Shown here piece after piece: positions 22,441 through 34,236 of a stretch of 64,000 bases of DNA. The notes beneath the pieces were generated by a model. It was given only the letters and a program-made list of their open reading frames with translations. It was not told where the DNA came from and did not search any database. Within the stretch, counting starts at the first letter, position 1. Every line of letters starts with the position of its first letter. The DNA is from Coremacera marginata (Eukaryota; Arthropoda; Insecta; Diptera; Sciomyzidae), in the NCBI GenBank assembly GCA_914767935.1, contig OU612047.1:157858492-157922491 (forward strand). The letters run 5' to 3'. The position numbers and the translations under genes were made by a program.

Positions 22441-22879
22441 GTTAATTGCCACAAGCAATCTGCAACCTCATGGAGACCGTGCCTTGGTCGCTATCCAGCT
22501 GGGCTGGAACCTGCGTGAACTCGGCGAAGACGGAACTGGTTCTCTTTACTAGAAGATACAAAATCCCTATATAAACACCCTCGAATCTGAACAACGTTAG
22601 GTTTAACTTCAATAACAGCGCCAGGTTTCTGGAAGTTATCATAGACAGGAAGCTTCTATGGAACGAGAACACTGAGAAACGCATCAAAAAGACAAATATA
22701 GTGCTCTTCTCATGTAAAAACGTTCTTCTCATGTCACGAAATGGGGATTTTTTTCCCCATCATAGTCCGCTAGATTTATAATACTGTTGTCCGCACAATT
22801 CTACTCCATGGAGTAATTGTCTGGTGGCCGGCCACTCTTAAGTCTTGTGTACAAAACAAGTTTCTCAAAGTACAAAGAA

Positions 22880-23662
22880 GTGCAGAACTATGCATAACAG
22901 AGGCCTTGCGGTCTACTCCTACAGATAATGCGTTGAACGTCATCCTGCACTTACCTCCCTTAGACCTAATTGCCATCGAAGGTGCTACTACCACAGATCT
23001 AAGGCTAAGGGAGTCTGGATTCTGGTTCGGAACTGGTAATGGACGCAAGGATATACTGGCCTCGGCTACTATCCCTTCCAACACAGACTACTGTACACCA
23101 GAGGTAATCTTTGTCAAAAAATACAATGTGTGCATTCCTACATTACCGGAATGGGAGAGCAGGCCTCACTATATAGAGGGGGCCATAAACATACTTAACG
23201 ACGACTATAAGCTCGAAGTGCGAGTAGGTGGGTCTTTTCCCGGACCTGGGGATGGAGACCTCGTTCCGACTACCCTTGGCCATCAAGAAAGCAGCATAGT
23301 ACCTCAACCAGCTGAGCAACACAGGGAAAGCTGTATATATCTTTTCGGACAGTCAAACAACGCTTAAAGCATTATGCTCCTATACCCAATACTCTAAATC
23401 TCTTGCTGCATGGCGCAAAACTCTCAACAAGATGGCTGAGCAATACAGAATCCACCTTGTATGGGCGCCTGGGCACCATGACATAGAAGGCAATTGCAGA
23501 GCTGGCGAACTGGCTAGAAGATGTACGACCGCCGCCATCCTTCCGGGAAAGGATAGGGTAAGTAACCCTTGGCCACCTTTAAACTCCATTGGAGGCGAAA
23601 CAAACTGCGCCAGTCCAATGAGCGGTGGAATAACCTGGTCACCTGCGCCACAGCCAGACTAA
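22880..23662 (+). pseudogene. RT thumb and RNase H remnant of the LOA/I-like LINE
   Basis: The frame 22906-23367 (153 residues) runs from DNALNVILHLPPLDLIAIEG through the linker. A second frame, 23432-23662, holds the RNase H tail VWAPGHHDIEGNCRAGELAR, including the conserved H and the last D-like position (here E). RNase H here would remove RNA from RNA:DNA hybrids during target-primed reverse transcription. The two frames are separated by a stop and a shift. Confidence 0.65.
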
Positions 23663-24088
23663 CCTGACCTTCCTACAACAATAAGCGCACCTCTTCCGTA
23701 CTAGGACTCGGAAGACTAAGTTTCTCTGTTCTGGTAGGGTTACTCACCGGGCACTGCTTGATAGCAACACACGATCTTCGCCTAGGCTTTGAAGCCAACG
23801 ACTTCTGCAGAACCTGCAAAGATGCTGAGGAGAAGGAAACCGTACAACACTTTCTCTGACAATGCCCGCTCTAAGTAGAAGGAGACTAAATACTATCAGT
23901 CAGCCTTTCTTTCACTTTCTCGCATTAATCTCCAAGATAGACAGATTCATTAAATCCACGGGATGGTTCAACGGAGACAGGACGCCTTTAACCCCAAGTC
24001 AAATGAGATTATATGGTATCACATGCGGCGTATATTGGCCTAAGTGCACGAGACGGGTAGCCGGCCTAACCATACTAACCTAACCTAA

Positions 24089-25697
24089 GTGGATCCTTCA
24101 AAAAATCCAGGGATGACTAAGTTCTACCGCTGCCGTCGATAAAACCACGTTTACAAATAATAAATATTAAATTTGAATTGTTAAATGTTGAATTTTAAAT
24201 ATTAAATGTTAGATGCAAAATGCTTATAAATATATTTCAACATTGAAAATTTAAAACTTTTATAAATTTTTATCATGATTTGCACAACATAAGTTTTCTT
24301 CACATGCTTTTTTATTTTTGTTTTTTTTTTTTAATATCTTCAGTATTTTCTGATAAGCAAATATATCATCCTAGACACTTAATTTTGTTTTCAAACTCGT
24401 ATAATAAATTGAATATTTTCATGCAACTCTGAACCTGTTACTTTTGCTCGCTGCCAACAAAAGGAGTGCTCTTAAAATAAAATTAATTTCGTTAAAACTG
24501 TCAGAATTTTATGAACCAATTTGACAAATTTAGAATTAAATAGATTTATTACACCAAAATGCAGGTAATTAATTTAAAATTAATTTTAAATTCTAACATT
24601 TGATATTATGAGCAAACAGAAAACTGTTCCCAAGATGGTTTCATGCAACTCTGCACATGCTCGCATAAATTAACTGAAGTGTATTTTGAACAAAGGTTAA
24701 TAAATTTTGACACCCATGCATGTTACATCGTACTATTTGTCAACCGCTATAGTTAAAGTTTAAATTTTAATATTGCAATAAATAAAAATTATGCTGAATG
24801 CAGCCCGCTTCAGGGCTATGCAAAGAGACGTACGCATGAATTATTGTCTAAGGTCAGACAAAAAAACAAAAAAAAAAAAAAAAACTCTAAACTAGATAAA
24901 GCCACGTTTAAACGCAAGCAGCTAGCAGTTCAGCTTAGCTGAGGGGTGCATTAAAACTCTCAAAATATTTAGCAGCAAAACAAAGAGAAACAAACACTGA
25001 GAAACAAAAGAAATTTAAATTAAATTAAATTAAATTTAATAAAAATTTCCGCTGCTCATGCAATAATTCACAGGTGAATTTATGGATACAGGAAAAAGCG
25101 TAGCTACAGCAAACAGAACACAATAAAAACATGATAAAATGTAGTCGAACTGCAGCTAGTACAGATAAGAAATGCAGGAATTTTTCAACCTAGAGGCCAT
25201 ACGATAGAGAGCATGCGCAAACGCGTCATGCTTTGTTAACGTTCGTATCGGGTAGTTGGCGACTTAGTAGCTCATTTAAAGGAAAACGTTTGGTCGTCTA
25301 TAGGCAGCAACATGCCTATACTATCTACCCCGGTCACAGTTTAGCGTCAGTCAATTGGAACATTTTTCCCCTGCTTTCTTTGCAACTCTTATAATTGCTC
25401 TATAAAAGACAAACGAGATGCTTAAACTAGATAAGCAGCAGCGCGTTCCTCCCACTTGTGACTTTAAGCCTGGTTGTCTGTTTGAACTTGAACCTTTGGC
25501 TGCTGAAGTTTGGCTAAATTTATGAAATTTCTTGGACTTTCATTAACACTCTGTGTGACTTTGACACTTTGGCTTAAGGTGGCTGGCTGGCGTCTTGTGC
25601 CTCATGTAGCTGCATGACTTGGATACTTTTTTCACTTTTTTGTTTGCATTCCAAATACTTTGCTTTTAACTGCTTACAATGACAATGACTGAACTTA
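24089..25697. other. Non-coding stretch
   Basis: No gene recognised. It contains a (TTAAA)-like run near 25015-25040 and an A-run near 24868-24883. A CTATAAAAG word at about 25400 resembles a TATA box, but no transcript can be tied to it. Confidence 0.5.
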
Positions 25698-26220
25698 CCC
25701 TATAGGAACAAACTAACTTGTTTTTAAAAACAACTAATTAAAAAACTAGTTTAAAATAAACCAGTATATGAACTACTTTGAATTATATTAAGGCGGCATC
25801 CACTTCAAAATATGAAGTAATTGAAATACTACTTAAAAACCAGTGATTGATAAACTACTTTGAATTATATTAAGGCGGCAACTACTCTGATGTTGGCATG
25901 TTTTAATTGAAAATGTTTATTAGATTACAAGCTTATATATATTTAACCATGTTATTTCATCAAATATTATTAACTTTTGGCCATCAGTAATAGTTTTCAA
26001 TTGGTTATTTGAAAGCAATTAAAAAAATAATTTAAATGTAACTAATTTAACAAGTAGTTGAAAATATATGCAGACGACAGTCAATTGACTTATTTAGCGG
26101 ACATCACCATACAAAATAAGTTAGTTCGTTGTATGGAAAAAAGTCAGAATTTCAACTAGTTGTGGTTGAAAAAAAACTACTTTATCAACTACTTTTAAAT
26201 TAGTTGATTTTCCTACAGGG
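25698..26220. mobile_element. CCCTATAGGAA element, short deletion copy
   Basis: Tips are CCCTATAGGAA at 25698 and TTCCTACAGGG ending at 26220, with TA on each side (25696-25697 and 26221-26222). It is collinear with the long copy at 9456-10931 at both ends. The long copy's central 930 bp is missing, with the join near 25990. Non-coding. TA flanks suggest Tc1/mariner-type movement, though the tips are unlike the mariners in this window. Confidence 0.7.
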
Positions 26221-26222
26221 TA

Positions 26223-27842
26223 ATTAAATATAAAGCACACACACACACACTTTTTCATTTATACCATGAAATATTAATTAATTAAAATAAGCGTAGAAAA
26301 TACAGAAAAACAATCACAATTTAGACACAATTTAAATGCATTCAAATTTGGTATCTTAATGAGTTTGAAATAAAGGAAAAACTGGAATAATGAAAATTAT
26401 TTTCTTTGACTGTTTTGGTTCTGGCACCATGATGATGATGATGCCAATGATGATGATGATGATGAACAAATGCATTCATAATTAGACGCGGTCTCTTTGT
26501 CGCTGTGCCAGTTTCTTGCAGGCGCTGCATTTTAATTGGATCTTTTTTTCGTTTTTTTTTTTTTTTTTTGCCTCATCATTGGCGTTATATGCCTGAGAAA
26601 GCAGCTAGTTTGAGATTTCTTCAAATTTAATTATATTACTAGTTGTGGAAAAAAGATGGAAATTTCCGAGAAAAAGGGTTTCACACAGCCTTAAATTCTT
26701 CTTTACATTTCCACCTAAGCTTGCCACACATTTAATTCTCATCGAAGAAAAAAAAAAAATCTGATTACCATAAAATCTGAACACAAATCAAAAGGCAGCC
26801 ATATTGCACGCTTCTAGTTTCCGCTGCGCTGTGCTCAATATAACCTCAAATAAATAAATAAATAAATGCCAACAACTTGTGCTGCAAACAGCTTCCTGCA
26901 TTGCAACTTTGAGCTCAATTAATAATTGGATCAATGTTAACAAATTTCCAGGCAATATTGTTGTTGTGCCAGCTACAATGGCGGCTACGATCAGTCGCCA
27001 TTATGGCTTAAATTTATGGCTGCACTTGCAAGCATAAACACGACGTTAAAAAACAAAAAGCAAAAAATAAATGGCAAAAACAGTCAACACAACACAACTT
27101 GTTAAGGTTTTGGCAATAGTTTTTGTTGTTTTTTTTTTTTGCAATCACGCTGCTGCGATCATTTCACCACGATCATTTCAGCATTAAACTAATCCTCATG
27201 GAATCCGCCAGCGTTCCGTTTATGTGCTCTAAAAAAAGCACCCCTATAATGTCGCAGTTGTTGTTGTTGTTGTTCCCGATCTCGCGCAATAACTCCAGCA
27301 CTCGCCTAGATCTTACTGTCAACGTGTTGCTAGAATAGTTCTGAGTTCTGATAAATGGGCCGCTTGTGCGCAAACATGTTGGAGGCCATCGGTTTTCTTT
27401 TTGTTCTGCGCTTGCCACCTTTGAAAACGGCTTAGAAACGTAGTTGGCTGCTGCTGTTGTTAAGCTTTTCTAAGCCGCTGCAAATCGCTGCTACAGTCTA
27501 AAAGAAGCTACGATTTATCGTTTTATTTCTAAGCTTTTCGCTATTTGTATTTGCTATAATTTGTGCTATAATTTTTTTTTTTTATTTCTTGCTTTCTTTA
27601 CGTTGCTTGTTCATGCTACTTATGCAAATTTGTTACAGACATATTTGAACAGCATTTTATGCAGGCGGAAATACTGTGCGATTTATTTCTATGCTGGAAT
27701 AAGTGGCTTAAGTTACAACAGCTGTGAATTTTTTTGATTTGTAGAACAAAGTTTACCTTTTTTGCACAAATAGAAATTTCAAAAACGCCAGTGGAAATTT
27801 GGTAAAGGATGGTGTAAAAAACTATCAGGATATCCTTATTTT
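26223..27842. other. Non-coding stretch with microsatellites
   Basis: It has a (CA)n run at 26237-26250, an ATGATG run at 26429-26463 and a TTG run near 27257-27273. An 81-residue minus-strand frame (27173-27418) reads through the TTG run as poly-Asn and has no domain. Confidence 0.5.
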
Positions 27843-27854
27843 GATATGGGCTGG

Positions 27855-28090
27855 ATCAGGTTACCTGATCAGGTACTGATTTTAAATGTGAAGTACTTTT
27901 TGATATTCATCATGATCAGGTAGCCTTATCAGGTAATTTTATAAGGTTGCGATATTATACCTGATCAGGTAACCTAAATATGGGCTGTAATCAGGTTAGT
28001 ATATTAAACCTTATCAGGCAACCTAAGCGATAAGCTTTACCTGTTTTTAATTATTTACTAGAAATTAGCGAGCTAACCTGATCGGAAACA
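27855..28090. repeat. Cluster of ACCTGATCAGGT palindromes
   Basis: The perfect 12-bp palindrome ACCTGATCAGGT occurs at 27863-27874 and 27959-27970. Half-matching words surround it: GATCAGGTAGCC (27914), TTATCAGGTAA (27927), AATCAGGTTAG (27994), TTATCAGGCAACC (28012) and TAACCTGATCGG (28074). Many are followed or preceded by AACC/GGTT, so both strands carry the same motif. No protein is seen. Confidence 0.75.
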
Positions 28091-28332
28091 CTGATGCAGA
28101 CTTACATTAAAAAATTATTTAACTTTAGACAATTTAATAAGGCACTAAAAATTAATTATAAAATTAATAAAAATTAATTTTTAATACAAAATCAGTGCAA
28201 ATCCGTTAACCGCCGCGATGTGATTATGTCAGCCGATTTCGATAATTTTTTCAGGAATTGCTTATTTTGATCCCTAGATAACAATTTCTAAGTGCCAAAA
28301 AAACCGCAATTCTGGATTTCTGGAAAATGGGT

Positions 28333-28677
28333 GTTGCTTTAAAGCAACGTTGGGAGTAAATGTGTTATATTTTTAATTGAAATCGAACTTTTATTTTTTG
28401 AGCTTATAGTTTGATCTTTTGCCTTTACATTTCTGTCAAAATTTGCTCAATAACATCTTTGTTTAAGTTTACTACACTGCAACAAAATATGTCCAAAAAA
28501 ATGTGATTTTTTTCATACACTCATACACTCAAAAAGAAAATCAAAGGTATATTAGGTTTAAAGGTTTATCACATTGAAACCCAATATAATAGACTTTGTC
28601 TCCCCAAAATTTTAAGTTAAAAGCTTATTGCGTTAATTTTTGAGATTTTTTTAAAGTTAGCGTTGCTATAAAGCAAC
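28333..28677. repeat. Pair of 16-bp GTTGC palindromes
   Basis: GTTGCTTTAAAGCAAC at 28333-28348 is a perfect palindrome. GTTGCTATAAAGCAAC at 28662-28677 is the same with one central mismatch. The stretch between is AT-rich and non-coding. The second lies just before the LINE at 28689. Confidence 0.7.
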
Positions 28678-28688
28678 ATCGACTTTTA

Positions 28689-28919
28689 ATGGATGACTTC
28701 ATTATCAAACACTCTCCTGTTAAAAGGCATCAATTAATATGCAATGCTCTAATCAAAAGAGATGCCGATATGAACTCTTTACAACGCGTAAATTTTAAAC
28801 TAGGCGTTGTCTCTTCCTACCATAAAGAGATTTTCAAACCATCGCTTTGGCCAGTAGGTGTCAAGGTATGCCCATTTAAGTTTTTTCAAAGTGGGAAGAC
28901 ACCAATACACTCAAAATGA
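28689..28919 (+). pseudogene. C-terminal part of LINE ORF1
   Basis: A 76-residue frame with PVKRHQLICNALIKRDADMN followed by RVNFKLGVVSSYHKEIFKP and SLWPVGVKVCPF, ending 33 bp before ORF2. In LINEs of this type ORF1 is a nucleic-acid-binding protein of the retrotransposition particle, and this is the kind of tail expected just before ORF2. The identification rests mainly on its position and on my memory of similar tails. The ATG at the start is within the truncated body, so it is not the true start. Confidence 0.5.
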
Positions 28920-28952
28920 TCTATAAGGAACCTGCTCTGGTTTCCGAGAGTA

Positions 28953-31900
28953 GTGATCATTCCACTCTTGATCATCACTGTAAACACTTATCTATATCAT
29001 CAAATATACTTATATACACCAATAAATACTAATGCAACCGCATCTTGCCTCCCTCTTACTGCAGTTGAGTCATTTGCTACTTCTCTTAAAGCTACAGAGA
29101 GTACTAATCATCAACATACTAAGTGTCCAAAAAATTGTTCCATGTATTTTCATAATGCAGGTGGTCTGCGCACAAAAACCTGCCAACTCTTTAATGCATC
29201 TTGTTCTCACGACTTCGATATCATCGCAATCGTCGAAACTTGGTTAACTCCACATTTCCTTTCAAGTGAGCTGTTCGACAAGCACTATGTGGTATACCGT
29301 AAAGATAGAGTACTGGGTCCAAATGTTTCCAGAGGAGGCGGTGTTCTTATAGCGTCGTCGTCATTTTTGTCAAGCAGGGTAATTCAACTACCAAAAAATG
29401 CGGACAATATTGAGCAAATATGTGTTGCTGTCTCGTTCGGCAACAGCTTACACTTCAGCGTAAATGAAATTGTTATTATTTTAAGCTATATTCCACCTGC
29501 TAGTAGCCTAAATTTATTCAACGATCACATTTTTAATATTAGTCATATTTTAAAATCCTTAAGTTTAAACCAAACACCTTGCGTGCTTGGAGATTTCAAT
29601 CTGGGGAATATTGAATGGAAATACTGTCTGGAGGAAAAAATGTTAATACCTTTTCACGTGACGAGTATAATTGAATCCACCCTGTGTGACTCAATGTACT
29701 CTCTGAACCTCTTTCAAATTAACAAAATAAAAAACGATTTAAATAGAATTCTTGACCTAATATTTATAACAAATGATTTCAAATACGAACTGTTGAAATG
29801 CGAAATGCCACTTACGAGTGATTCAGTCCATCATAAAGCACTTGCTCTAAATTTTTACTTTTATGTACTGGATGATCAGCTACTTGATAACCCAGCTTAT
29901 TTATATAATTTTAAAAAAGCAAATTATGTTGCTATTAATAATTTCTTCGATTCGGTAAATTGGAACTTGGTATTAGGATCAAGAGATATCCTTGATATGT
30001 ACGGTGCCTTCAAGAGAGTTATCAATGAAGGTCTTTATTTATATGTACCGACCACTAGCCGCAAATGTAATTACAAGTTCCCTTGGTATAATCATAGATT
30101 GATTCAGCTCAAGAACTTGCGTAACAAAGCTCATCTTAAGTACAAAAAAAGCAACTTGGCTACGGACAAAGCAATATTTGTTCTGCGCAGGCGTGAGTTT
30201 GAATTTCTCTCAAACTTTTTATATAAGCAATATATTTTTTCTGTCGAAAACAATATAAAATCAAACCCCAAATCCTTCTGGTTATTTTTCAATTCCAAAC
30301 GAAAATCATCTGGATTTCCAAAATCAATGGAATTCAAAGAAGTTCGGGCAATAAATTCGCAAGGTTCAAGCGAAATGTTTGCTGATTTCTTAGGGTCGGT
30401 CTATAGTTCCAATAGCCAACAGATAAATATTAATTCTGATAATTTTAACAAATTACCTCATCTTTTTAATATTGGCACAATTAAAATATAAGAAAAAGAG
30501 TTCTTTCAATCTTTAATGAACTTGAACTGTAAAAAAAGCGCTGGTTTTGATCTGCTCCCCGGGATATTTTTAAAAAGCTGTGCACCAACATTGCACGTTG
30601 CATTGACAATTTTATTTAACAAATCTTTGTCGACAGGCATATTCTTAACGGAATGGAAAACCGCCTACATCACCCCGATATTCAAATCCGGGCAAAAACA
30701 CTTGGTTGAGAACTATCGACCAATTGTTAAGCTCTCAATTATTCCGAAAGTGTTTGATCAAATTGTCAATAAAATTTTCTTTTCTGAAGTAAAAAACTAT
30801 ATATCCACCCAACAACACGGATTCTTTGTTGGTAGATCCACTACAACTAACCTCACTATATTTTCTAATTCATGTCTAAATGCAATCGAAAGCGGCCAAC
30901 AAGTAGATACTCTGTACACAGATTTTTCTAAGGCATTTGATAGCCTTGTACACAAAATATTGCTCACAAAATTGGAAAAAAATGAAATTCACTCGCAGTT
31001 TTTAAAATGGATTGAATCATATCTTATTAACAGAGTTCTTCTGGTCAAGATAGGTGACCACGTCTCTAAGCCAATAGTTGCTAATTCGGGATTACCACAA
31101 GGGAGCCACCTTGGGCCCCTTCTGTTTATACTTTTCATAAACGATATATTGCAAGACTTAAAGTTCTGTAATTGCCTTCTGAATGCAGATGACCTGAAGC
31201 TTTTCCATAAAATAAGTAGCTTAAACGATTATGTTAACTTTCAAGAGGATATCAATTCATTGTTGTAACACAAACCAGCTCTCGCTTAATTTTTCTAAAT
31301 GCAAAGTTTTGACCTTTTCTCGCAAAAATCTTACAATTGAGTATGACTACTTTTACAACGATAGCAGTAGCTTTGTAAAGGTTAAACAATTTAAAGATCT
31401 AGGAGTATACTTTTATGCCAAGTTCTTGTTTGATACTCATATCCATTATGTTGTGTCTAAAGCCAACTCTCAGCTGGGGTTTCTGAAAAGAAACACTAGG
31501 GAATTTCTAGATCCATTTACCTGCAAAACAGTCTTTTATTAGTATGGTAAGGTCACTTGTGGAATACGCAAGCATTGTATGGGATCCATTCTACGAAGTT
31601 TTAAAGAACCGAATCGAAAACGTTCAAAAACGTTTTTCAAGATTTGCTTTGCGTAGATTATACTCTTGGGAAAACATGCCGCCATATTGGGTACGTTGTA
31701 GGTTATTAAATTTTCAAAGTCTAACAACTAAAAGAGTTCAGTTTGACATACTCTTTATTAAAGATATTATAGATGGTAAAATAAACTCTCCAGAGTTATT
31801 AATGCTGATTCCATTCAATATTCCAGCTCGCACACTTAGGGAACACTTAGAACCAATTATGGCCTTAACGAACCTATCTCAAGGTGCCTTTCCAATTGTA

Positions 31901-31977
31901 ATTTTGTATCGAGCCAGTTAGATTTTAGTAACGACCGTGAACTGTTTAAGAAACGGCTTTTTGACATCAGTCAATGA
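28953..31977 (+). pseudogene. LINE ORF2: AP endonuclease, RT and C-terminal domain (broken)
   Basis: The endonuclease of about 230 residues shows FHNAGGLRTK (about 65-75), the catalytic ETWL (about 94) and LGDFNL (about 212); it would nick target DNA. A single TAA at 30489-30491 interrupts the frame, which then continues in register into RT: KKSAGFDLLPGIFLK, YRPIVKLSIIPKVFD, TDFSKAFDSL, GLPQGSHLGPLLF and NADDLKLF. The last box should be YADD or FADD, so the first residue is altered although the two Asp remain. Shifts follow at about 31255 and 31542 before SLVEYASIVWDPFY, and another near 31900 before the tail QLDFSNDRELFKKRLFDISQ. Not functional as it stands. Clade within the jockey/CR1 group is uncertain. 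Confidence 0.8.
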
Positions 31978-32124
31978 TACGAATTGTAATTGTTGTTAAT
32001 TAGTAATATCTATTCTCGTGCATGTTCAGCTCACCATGCAATAATTATTTTACCTAGTTTTAAGCTAAATATGTAATCTGTAAGGGTAATAACCCGGTAG
32101 ATGGTAATTAAATAAATAATGGGT

Positions 32125-33318
32125 TAAAAACTTAAAAACTAATAAAAAGTACTGCCGACCGAAATGAAAACTTAAAGCTGTGAAATAACATAAATAACAT
32201 AGCTGTTATGAATTTCCGAAGTACTTGTAAATATAGTCGGCAAATCAGATGCGTTCTACTTTTTGTGCTCTTTTTATCAATTTATGCGCTATTGAATGTT
32301 TAAACTGCAATTTTTTAATGCTAAAGTAATGTATTTGTAACACAATTACTTTGGTTGGATAATCAGTAATTGGCTCGGTAATCGGCTGGTAATCGCTTCT
32401 GTAATCGGTAATCGCCTCGGTAATCGAATGGTAATCACTTCAGTAATTCTTCGGAGGTAAAAAAACAGGTCATGTAGAGCAAAAGAATAACTTTTAATTT
32501 TTTCTCTGTTCTCTTTTCATACACTTTTGCACTGAGGAGAACTTGCGATCTACGCGTTGTTTCAGTTATTTCTTTGAGTATTTAATAAACTACACGAATA
32601 CTCAGGAATCTGATGCAGTGGCCTGAATAAGAATTAATTCTGTTGGTTTTCCCCCGCAATAAGCTTTATTTTATTCTTAATGCATAGTTGTGTTATTTTT
32701 TGTTGCTTTATTCGCTACCTTCGATACCAAAAACACTTAAACTGTCAAAAATAGTTTATATCGGCCGTAGCTGAACTCCTAGAATGGTGAAATATATGAG
32801 CTGGTCCTATTATTTTTTGCCCCACAACATTGCTCCCCAATACACCTACCCCCTATCTACCACCCTTCTCAGGCTCCCCACACAATAAACACAAAAGCTG
32901 TCGAAAATAGTTTATATCGGCCGTAGCTGGACTCCTAGAGGGGTCAAATATATAAGTTGATCCTATTATTTTTTGCTCCTCAACATTTCTCCCGAACACA
33001 CCTACCCCCTATCAACCACCCTTCTTTGGGTCACAATACAAAAAACATTCTTTTCGTTCTACGAAGGAACAAATAAAAAAATATTCGCTAAATATTCAGG
33101 GTATGAACATTGATATTTTTGTTATTTTTTATTGCTTCATTTGCTACCTGTTGCTGTTAGTAAAGCATCGTGCTCTTATTCTCTTCGTTTCTTATATCTG
33201 TATAAAACAAAGAGAGTGTAAGATCAGGTATGAGCAAAGCAGAAAAGGGAAATTGTTTATTCTATAGCTAGAGAATATATTCAGGGAGGCGGAAAAGCAT
33301 ACTCATGCAGGGCTCTAG
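32125..33318 (+). mobile_element. Helitron-like repeat, copy 1
   Basis: It shares its start (ACTGCCGACCGAAATGAAAA at 32151, near the 5' edge) and its last ~190 bp (from the TTGCTNCATTCGCTACCTG-type block at about 33130 to AAAGCATACTCATGCAGGG and CTCTAG at 33318) with the repeat at 46731-48034. The middle differs. Ending in CTAG before T, with a short GCAT/ATGC stem just inside, fits helitron 3' ends. The 5' tip is unclear because the LINE abuts it. Non-coding. Contains ATAGTTTATATCGGCCGTAG twice (about 32750 and 32907), a direct repeat of about 130 bp. Confidence 0.5.
32347..32456 (+). repeat. GGTAATCG minisatellite, block 1
   Basis: Degenerate units of about 10-16 bp around GGTAATCG (CTCGGTAATCGGCTGGTAAT and variants). 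It lies inside the helitron-like copy 1. A second block of the same kind begins at 33320, just outside its 3' end. Confidence 0.8.
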
Positions 33319-33319
33319 T

Positions 33320-33384
33320 TTATAATCGCTTCGGTAATAGGTAATTGGTTCGATAATCGGTTGGTAATCGCCTCGGCAATAACA
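33320..33384 (+). repeat. GGTAATCG minisatellite, block 2
   Basis: Units such as ATAATCGCTTCGGTAAT and GGTTGGTAATCGCCTCGGC immediately follow the CTAG end of the helitron-like repeat. Same motif as 32347-32456. Confidence 0.75.
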
Positions 33385-33455
33385 AAAAAAGTTCTCCAAA
33401 CATGTTTGCCTAGCATGAGCATTGAAGTACAATGCAACAGAAATCAACAGCTTAT

Positions 33456-33531
33456 AGCGTGATAATATCGCTAACAGGTGATGATATCACTAACAGCGTG
33501 ATGATATCGCTAACAGCGTGATAATATGGCG
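33456..33531 (+). repeat. 20-bp tandem repeat, about 3.8 units
   Basis: Unit AGCGTGATGATATCGCTAAC, at 33456, 33476 (19 bp), 33495 and 33515 (partial). Differences are one or two bases per unit. Confidence 0.9.
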
Positions 33532-34236
33532 AATATATAGTTTTGCTATCTACCAAAAAGAACTCAACGCGCCTAAAGAAATTTTCACTCAAAAAAATAT
33601 TAAAAATTCAAAGAAAACAATGAGAATAAACAATTTATTCATCATTTGATGAATTTCCAATTCTTTGCATTATTGAAAGTTTTGTTCAATTCGGTGGTGC
33701 TGTAAAAAATCGAATACAAAATTAATATCTGTAAAAAATATTACAGAAAGATACAGGACAAAATTCCAAAATCAATAAACTTTGTCTTCCGTTTGAAAGT
33801 ATTTGAGGTTTTGTCGATTCTTTGAATCGACAATATATTATTGATCCTGGAGCACATAGATACACACTATAAATGTTTTATAGTATATTTATATTTGTTT
33901 ATTCAGGCTATTCAACGTTTCTGGAAGTGTTTTTTATTAACTGTATAATTTCGGAAAAATTCAAAATTTGTTTTTATATTTCGAATGTATAACATATTAG
34001 AAATATACTGTCGAAAGGAAAATGCGAAATATTAAATGTTTACGCAGTTGTGGTCAAAACCGTCCTAGTCTGTAAACGTCACATTTCAGGTAGTCGGACC
34101 GCTTGGTGCAGAGCAATGCTTCTTTCACAATAGATTGTAAACTGTTTTGTTCCGTAATTCTGGGAAGGCTTATCATATATATATGTATATATATTATATA
34201 GTATATATATTTATATATATCTGTATAGTGTGTTCC

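Larger units (their letters stand above)
21260..24088 (+). mobile_element. Decayed RNase H-bearing LINE (LOA/I-like)
   Basis: A 2.8-kb non-LTR retrotransposon relic read on the plus strand through many shifts and stops. In order: the linker with PPWWSRELEVLRREFWKEFN (about 21398), the start of RT with FQPYKSVGTDGIVSAQLQ (about 21819), RYADDVSIIIGG (about 22409), the thumb region with LPPLDLIAIEGA (about 22950), RNase H with IFSDSQTTLKAL (about 23339) and WAPGHHDIEGNCRAGELAR (about 23462), then CRTCKDAEEKETVQHFL (about 23810). RNase H behind RT and this C-terminal C-C-H motif point to the I/LOA/Bilbo group. The 3' end is near CTAACCTAACCTAAG at 24088. The endonuclease is missing, so it is 5' truncated. 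Confidence 0.75.
28680..32125 (+). mobile_element. jockey/CR1-like LINE, 5' truncated
   Basis: It contains the end of ORF1 (28689-28919), then ORF2 with endonuclease, reverse transcriptase and a C-terminal domain (28953-31977), then a short 3' UTR ending in AATTAAATAAATAATGGG near 32125. ORF1's beginning is absent, so the copy is 5' truncated at about 28680. Damage is light: one in-frame stop and three shifts in ORF2. The 3' end runs straight into the helitron-like repeat at 32125-33318, and I could not define a target duplication. Confidence 0.8.

Noticed and set aside
25395..25410. TATA-box-like CTATAAAAG as a promoter
   Set aside because: No gene, initiator or conserved context nearby; common by chance in AT-rich DNA.
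26342..26530. Open frame with a His-repeat (62 residues, minus strand)
   Set aside because: It is a translation of the ATG/CAT microsatellite at 26429-26463; no coding features outside it.
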